From Epinephelus fuscoguttatus (Eukaryota; Chordata; Actinopteri; Perciformes; Serranidae), in contig NC_064759.1 of NCBI RefSeq assembly GCF_011397635.1, positions 17,756,428 to 17,820,427 on the forward strand: a stretch of 64,000 nt of DNA, read 5' to 3'. Every line of letters begins with the position of its first letter. Position 1 is the stretch's first letter. A program made the translations under genes and the position numbers. The notes beneath the pieces were generated by a model. It was not told the DNA's origin. It did no database searches and saw only the letters and a program-made list of their open reading frames with translations. This document shows, in pieces, positions 57,298-64,000 of this stretch.

Positions 57298-57387
57298 CGC
57301 AGCAGCAGCAGCAGCAGTAGTCTCCTGCCACTGTATAAAAGCCGTCAGTCACCGTCCAGGGAGCACGGAGGAAGCTCAAGCTCACAG
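57298..57387 (+). promoter_or_regulatory. apoeb: apoEb promoter and untranslated first exon
   Basis: A CAG/GCA triplet run (57299-57318) precedes a TATAAAA box at 57334-57340. The untranslated first exon starts near 57365 and ends at AGCTCACAG|GTGAGT (57387/57388). The region is GC-rich with several CGCG/CGCGC sites near 57268-57300. The HNF4-type 13-mer of the apoA-IV promoters was not seen here. Confidence 0.7.
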
Positions 57388-57661
57388 GTGAGTGGAAGGA
57401 GCGCATCGAGACCTCGCGGCATTTTATTTAACACCACTCTATGTAGAAGCTTTCTGTCTAGATTGTCTTTTCTGTTTAATGCTCAGATAGAGGCTGTGTT
57501 TATTTACATCTGTTAAAACTTTGACTGAATTGTGCTTTCTATGAAACATTTTCTTGTAGTTAGATGGAGTTAAAAATCCATCTCTGCTGCATATACTTGC
57601 ATCGTTGTTGATTGCTCACATTTCTCCTGCTTTAATCCACAGGTGTATCTGTCCAACAATC

Positions 57662-58835
57662 ATGCAGGCTGTTGCTTTGATCCTTGCTTTGGCAGTCATC
57701 ACAGGTAAGTGCACTACTGATAGAAGACTAACATTAACTATTTTTATCAAATCTGATGTCTAACCACTTCACATGTTCCCACAATAGGCTGCAATGCCCG
57801 TGCTGTGCGCCAGGCTGATGCCACCCCAAGCTGGGAGGACAGCGTAAACCGCTTCTGGCAGCATGTGGCTGACCTGAACGACAAAGTCGAGGGAGCTGTG
57901 AAAGACCTCAAGGCCTCTCAGCTCAGCAGGGAGCTAGAGTAAGTGAACTTCATCATCCTCTTGTCGACTTTTCAGTGAGCTTTACTTCCACGTCTTCTCT
58001 TTCCTAGTTTATACATTTGTCTCTGATTTCCAAATCTTGTCCTCCCTGGCCTCTCGGTATGCTTACATTTGCCCTCATGTCTGATCATCTTGTTTTCCTG
58101 CTTCCAGGACTCTGATCAATGACAGCATGGCAGAGCTGACAGCATACAGAGATGACATCCAGACCAAGCTGGCCCCCTACACTGATGCCTCCACCGGCCA
58201 GCTGTCTCAGGACCTGCAGCTCCTGGCCAACAGGCTCCAGAAGGACATGGTCGACGCCAAGGAGCGCAGCACCGAGTATCTGGGTGAGCTCAAGACCATG
58301 GTGGAGCAGAACAGCGACGACGTCCACGGCCGCATCACCACCTACACCAACAAGCTGAAGAAGCGCCTGAACAAGGACACAGAAGAGATCCGCAAGTAAG
58401 TTTTGCGGAGGCTTGTGCACTTTTAAATCTTTCTTGTCTTTGTTAATATGAACTCTAAATGTCTTTTTCTTCTACCCCCCTCACTTCAGCACTGTGGCCA
58501 CCTACCTGGGTGAGCTCCAGTCCCGCACCACCCAGAACCTGGATGCTGTGAGGGGACAGGTTGAGCCCTACGTCCAGCAGGCCAGTGAAACCGCCAACCA
58601 GAAGCTGAGTGACATTTCAGCCCTGCTCATGACCCAGGCTGAGGGCTTGGGCCAGCAGCTGGAAGTTCAGGCTGAGAGCATCAAGACCCAGCTGGAGGCC
58701 ACCGCCCAGGACCTGCGCACCTCCCTGGAAGGCAAGATCGACGAGCTGACACAGATGCTCTCCCCCTACGCCACTCAGTTCCGTGAGCAGATTGAGAACG
58801 TCATGGATAAGGTCAAGGAGACCACCACTTCTTAA
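57662..58835 (+). CDS. apoeb: Apolipoprotein E (fish apoEb type)
   Basis: A secreted lipid-transport protein and ligand of LDL-receptor family members. Four coding exons, 57662-57704, 57788-57938, 58108-58395 and 58490-58835, give 275 residues. The signal peptide is MQAVALILALAVITGCNA, followed by RAVRQAD. The 22-residue helices carry proline marks: LAPYTDAS, VEPYVQQA and LSPYATQF. The basic helix KLKKRLNKDTEEIR starting at residue 147 corresponds to the LDL-receptor/heparin-binding segment of mammalian apoE, which is what separates it from apoA-I and apoA-IV. The extra intron in the repeat region, absent in the apoA-IV genes here, also fits fish apoE genes. An untranslated first exon lies at about 57365-57387, with a second 5' UTR part at 57643-57661. 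All exon phases match and there are no signs of decay. Confidence 0.94.
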
Positions 58836-59585
58836 AGACAGACTCTGATTTCTTATCACCCTGGCAAAGAGGGGGGAAGAGGGGGAGTTGAGAGTTACTG
58901 ATGATATCTTCAGTGGGGTGCTTTTTTGTTAAGGATAAGAGGGTTGATGAGCTGAAGGAGGGAGGATGAGGTGTATCTTTTACAGAGCAGTCAGCAGCTA
59001 AACGTCTGTTTGGGTTCTTCTGCACAGTCACCCTCTCTTCTCTTATCAACTCCCTTCATCACTGAACACAGGCACCCCAGTCAATAACAGCCTTTAATAC
59101 ACAAACAGGAGACAATTATTTGTAATATGCTTCGCTTTTCTACTTTTAATCAACTGTTCTAGCTGCCCCACCCCCCCAAAACGTTTTGTATTGAATTTTC
59201 TACATTTTGTTTGGTTGTAAATATAACTGCTGAGCCTCACAGGCAGGGATCCAAGCCCATATCATCCCTAAATGCACCAAACACAAGTGTCTTTCATTTC
59301 AATAAATGCACTGAATAATGCTGACGATCAATCGATACATACAGTAACGTGTGTGTTTTTTATTTCTAAAGGTGAACCACTAAAATGCCCTTCTGTATTG
59401 TTTGCATTTCATGTTGTGCTTCGCAGAGAAGTGGAATGTAAAATGACTCCATGCATTTCTGACAAGTGTAATGCTGCCTGTCTGTTCTTCAGTCTCTCGT
59501 GAGTCACATGTCATATGCCCACCATGCTGCTCACTGTAAGTACACTGTCGGTGCGCTGAACAGTGCTGAGTGAATAAAAAACCTA
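58836..59585 (+). terminator. apoeb: apoEb 3' UTR with poly(A) signals
   Basis: The stop is at 58833-58835. AATAAA occurs at 59301-59306 and again at 59573-59578, so the 3' UTR is about 490 or 760 bases. The UTR contains a GAGGGGGGAAGAGGGGGAG purine tract near 58869. Confidence 0.6.
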
Positions 59586-59599
59586 GAAAAAGACGCTCT

Positions 59600-60545
59600 G
59601 CTTCCACTGCTTGTTTTTCCTCTGATCAAACATTAAAGAGTGATCTATTATTTAGGGTGAGGTTCAGTTACACTTACAAGTCTTCACAAAGCTAATGCTG
59701 GTCCAGTGGTGTATGTTTAGCCTCAAAAGCAGTTTGAATATGTCTAAAATAATCTCAAGAAGAATTGCAGTCTTAAAGGCACTACATGTGCTATTACTAT
59801 AGCTTGAGCAGCCTATGAGTTATGAGTTAAATCAATACAGATTACATTTATCACTTGCTGGATATAATGTCAGGGGCTAGTTATATAAAGCATGTACCTG
59901 AAGCACTTACATACCTCCTAATGCACACACACATGATCACAGAGGCCCGTGCCTTCTTTGCTTCATCCAGTCTTAACTTTTGTGACAGGAGCAATGAATC
60001 TAGCTCTCTGTACCTGTACTCCACCCAAAGTTTCGGTCTGCTCTCCCCATACAGACAACCCCCCCACAATTTCTCAGCCTGCTATTTCTAGCCCAGACTT
60101 GTAAAGATCTGTTCCCAGATTCCTTTCTCTTGATCCATGCAGGCTTTTAGGAACACGCTGTGCCCTTCATTGAATTCTCATTACGGGGACACTATCATTT
60201 CCACCTTTATCTCGGCTCAGATCACATTATAAGCCTTGCATCAGAGCATTTACAAACACACAGATGTGCTCAGACACGCCAATAAGATAGTCCTACGACC
60301 ACAGATAGGGTTTTCAGACAGTGTGCCCACATGCACGTTTAAGTTTGCAAGCATGTGCATCCTGGTGGCCTCGAGGTTAAGATGCATATCATTAAACTGC
60401 AGTGTTAGTTTCTGGAAGGAGTTTGCTGTCTGTCTTCCAACTGTCAGCTATTGAATAAAGGCAAAGTGCCAAAAAAGGATATGTTTTCTGACAGGTCTTA
60501 CAACCATTAAAGGAAAACTTCACCCACATAATGAGCCTTTTTTTT
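59600..60545. other. Intergenic, no gene seen
   Basis: No supportable frame or RNA gene. A poly-T run lies just before the element that starts at 60556. Confidence 0.35.
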
Positions 60546-60555
60546 TTATATCAGT

Positions 60556-61391
60556 AAGGCCCAATCCCAATACCCCCCCCCCCCCCCCCCCGTCCACTAC
60601 CCCATAGCCCTTGGCCCTACCTCTAGCCCTTGCCCACTACCTTGGGGTAGTGGGCAAGGGCCTCGAAATGAAGCAACGATGGGTAGGGGTTGAAATCACG
60701 TATACGTAACTATTTTAAACAGGAAGCTGTGAGCCATCTACATTTCCATCTACAATGGGGTCTCCAGGTGAGTCCATCCTACCGATTGCGTTTGCTGTAT
60801 TCATCATACTTTGTTTGATGAATGACAGACGGCGAAATGACATGTACAACAGGGGACTTCTGCTAGCTAGCTAACCAGCTAACATTACGAGCGCTGGTGT
60901 GCTATCATAATGTAAAAAATCCGACAATTTTGCAGAACAGGACAGATGACAGATGCCAGATAGTGCGAGCTAGCTAGCTAGCTAACAAGCAACCTGACGA
61001 CGGTGAGGTTAGCTAGCTGGCTAGTTTTCTGTCAACTCCAATCCTGACTAGCAATAAAAAATTGGTATACCGTTCTCTACACAAATACACAGTTATTCGA
61101 AAACGTTTTCACAAAAGTTCCATGTTTATTTGCGAAATTATACGTACATGCATAAACTTTTTTCCCTGTCTCTTGCTCGGTGGTAGCCATGGCGACGTCT
61201 ACCCCTCGCTGGCAAGTCAGCATCTGTAATCCCTCGCTCCGAAGAGCTAGTTTCATATCCACTACCCCTCGTTATGCCCCCTACCTCTAGACGCAAAAAG
61301 GAATTGGGACACCCTTACCCCTCGCAGGAATGCGCAAATCTAGGGGTAGGGCCAAGGGTTAGGGCTAAGGGGGGTATTGGGACGGGCCCTT
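60556..61391. mobile_element. 836-bp DNA transposon with long inverted ends
   Basis: The left end AAGGCCCAATCCCAATACCC, followed by a C run and CCCTTGGCCCTACC, is matched by the right end GGTAGGGCCAAGGG, then GGGGTATTGGGACGGGCCCTT. Both sides are flanked by AGT (60553-60555, 61392-61394). Such a 3-bp duplication fits PIF/Harbinger-like elements, though their target is usually TWA. An inner inverted pair (CCCTTGCCCACTACC/GGTAGTGGGCAAGGG, 60629-60662) forms a perfect hairpin. There is no transposase frame. Confidence 0.75.
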
Positions 61392-61394
61392 AGT

Positions 61395-63720
61395 CATGGT
61401 GTGCTACTGTAAATACATACAGAAAACTTGAATTCAAAGTATGACAAACGGTTTATTACATAACATTATTAAGTACCAACAGTGAAACTATATAAAAACA
61501 TCTGTTTACAAACTCTCACACAGCTCGTGCAGTCTAACCCAAGTCTCATTTATCCAGTCGGATGCTCAGTGCTTCCCAAACACATGCATTATCACTACAA
61601 AAACCCTTTCACTGGAGTCTGGCTGTGAAGAGAGCATAAATAAGTTTCCCTTTCAGCCGAGTCTTAAGTAATAAGGTTGGAAAATTCATGTGTTTGGGAA
61701 GTACTGAGAAAACAAGTGGATAAATGGGACTTGGACTTCTCCATGAATGCAAGGTTACACAGCATGACTAAGTGACACACAAATGGTCATGTTGTGTGTG
61801 AAGCATTCCTTGAAGAAACAAATCTGTCCCCAATCGGAAACCTTCCCACACAATAGTGACTGCAAGGGATATAAATCCAAAAGAGATTTTAGGCCTGCTA
61901 CACATCTGAACGTGCATGAGAGGAAAAAGATGGCTATGATTGTCCTAAACTCAGATCACTCACTTGTCCAATAAAAAAAAAGTTATGCTTATGAGACCCA
62001 GCAGGATTTTTCCTTTGAAGTGCAGAGCAGAGGCCAGCAGAGGACACCATTTGTCCCTTGATCATATCCTCTCCTCTCCTCTGACCCCTCCACTTGAATC
62101 CATGCCGCACCAAGATGCAGCTGTGTTTTCGTTTTTGGGAGATAAAGTAAACTACATTCACCTCATAAAGAAACACAAACCTTGTGAGTTTCAAAAGCAG
62201 AACACACATACTTTTCCAGAGATTTTAATCAAGGAGCTAGTGACAGTTTAAAAGTCTCTCTGAGGTGTGTAAAATTAAGATAGAAGTATGAAATAAGAAT
62301 TCATGACAACTTGAGAATTAGTCTAATAAAACTGATACTTGCATGTCATGATAGTGAGTTTGAGCTGGGCTGTTACTGTGGCCTGAGGGTCTGCTACTGA
62401 ACATCCATAGATTGAATCAGACTGGAGACCTTTGTTGGATATCAGCCGTCTCTCTCTGTCCTCACATTTCCTGTTAAACTACCTACTGTATGATATCAAA
62501 ATTAAAGGCAAATGCCCCAAAATAATCTTATGTAACATGTATATGCTAAGTTAGTTGCACATTGGTCTCTGAAGTCAATCATTTATTAATATAAGCCTCT
62601 CTCCTTTACAAAACAACCTCATCGTGTCGCAAGAAAACATGTTTATCCTTTCTATCTGTGTTAAAGGGCACTGCATGTAAAGTGAAAGAATGACTAACAC
62701 CATGACTATGTGTTTGTGCCTTATGATATCATTCCTGTCAGGAACCTGTGTTTATATAGAAACAGACAAGTGAAACTCCTACATTAAACTGTCTGTTGTT
62801 GCAAGGAGCAGTCATGGATGGTAAAAACAGGAAAACCACAAGCATCCTGCCAGATCAGCACTTCTGCTCCGTCTGCTCCTATAGGGTGTCTGCACTCTGA
62901 GTACTGCCCAGCAACTAATAAAAAAAAAAAAGTCCCAGCAAACTCGCAGGTGCTAGCTAGCCCATGACTGCAAGTAACCCTCCCAAAAACACCCCATGCA
63001 GAGATTTTACCTCCTATTACACCCCCCTCTCTTCTTTCCATCCTTTCCCTCCCCTTCAGAGCTGGCACACAAAATCAGTCACCACAGGAGCCCTCGGCCA
63101 AACACAAAAACAGCCTCTTTGTAAGCTTGTTATTGCAAATTGGGAGCACGCAAGACGTGCACTTTCACGCTGTGTGCCTCCTACAATTATTCAAGAGAAG
63201 CTCATATGCACGCAAGCACAAGCTCATACATAAACTCACTGGCCACTTCATGACAAAAGAGATGGAGATTTAGCCTTTCAGAGGTAATGTGTGGGTGTTG
63301 AAGCATGTGAAGGCTCGTTTAACTGTGGGCTATTCATCATAGCGTTAGCACCTTATAGGCCGAGTCATCAGCAGCAAATGGGCATTTGGCCCTTTGCAGC
63401 AGACCACTCGGTGTGAAAACAGATATGTTAAGCAGTGATGAAGCCTTCCGACCATCAGACACAGACTTCCTGGTGCTAACTCAGGTAACACTTGTAATGA
63501 GAGGTTACTGCAGTTCATCTGACTGTACTGTTTTTCTGTTGCATGCTAACTTACAAGATGGACCATGGGGCATTGTCTGACCTGCTTCCCTTTAAAAAAG
63601 GGAAGGTCTGGATAAAAAAGAACTTTGAATGAGACAATGGGATTCTTAGAAGAACAGCAAAGGGACACAGTACAGCAACACAGGATAGCAGTCTGCTTCA
63701 GAGTGAAGACTATCACCTCT
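61395..63720. other. Intergenic, no gene seen
   Basis: About 2.3 kb with only short open frames that show no recognisable domain, no signal peptide and no consistent splice sites. A poly-A run lies near 61972-61981 and another near 62919-62931. Confidence 0.35.
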
Positions 63721-63724
63721 GCCC

Positions 63725-64000
63725 CATTAACATTCAATACATTCAATACATGCAATACATGCAATACATTCAATAAGGCCAGGGTGTAAAGTAACTACAT
63801 GCTGTGGCCTACATTTCCAGGTGCTTGTACTTTACTTGAGTATTTCCATTGTATGCTAATTTATGCTTCTAGTCCACGACATATCAGATGGATTTATTGA
63901 ATTTATACTACATAGCTACCAGTTAATTTTCTAATGAATATTTTACAAACCAGAATACCATCATCTTACTGCATAGTCACAGATTCATTCATAATTCAGT
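63725..64000. repeat. Short CATTCAATA tandem repeat and MITE arm
   Basis: Five imperfect 10-bp units of ACATTCAAT/ACATGCAAT type lie at 63728-63774. From about 63780 (GGTGTAAAGTAACTACATGC, TGTACTTTACTTGAGTATTT) the sequence is the AT-rich MITE class also seen at 35620 and 55590. It runs to the window edge. Confidence 0.5.

Noticed and set aside
57143-57516. Frames over the apoEb promoter and first exon (up to 172 codons)
   Set aside because: They overlap the CAG-rich, GC-rich promoter and the untranslated exon. They are low-complexity, with no homology, and are broken by the exon donor at 57387.

Overview
The window is a piece of a ray-finned (teleost) fish chromosome. Its genes are split by short GT-AG introns, vertebrate interspersed repeats are dense, and the gene content is typical of fishes. 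All gene models below were assembled by eye from reading frames, splice signals and codon phase. In every model the phases close from start codon to stop codon.

Layout. About 1.6-10.8 kb holds tomm40 (+), the channel of the mitochondrial outer-membrane import complex, with a CCAAT-box promoter and a separate 5' UTR exon. About 10.8-14.5 kb is a 38-bp minisatellite of roughly 90-100 units. It lies between the 3' ends of tomm40 and a convergent gene. That gene (15.05-26.15 kb, -) is a meprin-like astacin metalloprotease. Its fold is signal, pro, astacin, MAM and MATH, followed by a stalk of about 45 hexapeptide repeats encoded by an 18-bp minisatellite, and then a short hydrophobic C-terminus in place of the usual EGF-transmembrane-cytoplasmic tail. 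About 27-40 kb has no gene that I can support and is crowded with repeats, including two insertions of one LINE family with intact target-site duplications.

About 40.9-59.6 kb is an apolipoprotein cluster. It has two apoA-IV-type genes of 255 codons arranged head to head (40.96-42.27 kb - and 47.84-48.86 kb +), then an apoE-type gene (apoeb, 57.66-58.84 kb, +) with an LDL-receptor/heparin-binding-like basic helix. Each gene has a TATA box and an untranslated first exon, and the two apoA-IV promoters share an HNF4-type element. The rest, to 64 kb, is intergenic with one long-TIR DNA transposon.

Biology. The block joins tomm40 to an apoE/apoA-IV cluster. This recalls the mammalian TOMM40-APOE neighbourhood, with apoA-IV-type genes and a meprin-like protease added. 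The apolipoproteins are secreted lipid carriers of intestine, liver or yolk syncytial layer. The protease is expected at an epithelial surface. The most unusual object is the repeat-encoded Thr/Pro/His-rich stalk and its possible GPI tail. A retained final intron would give a form without the tail.
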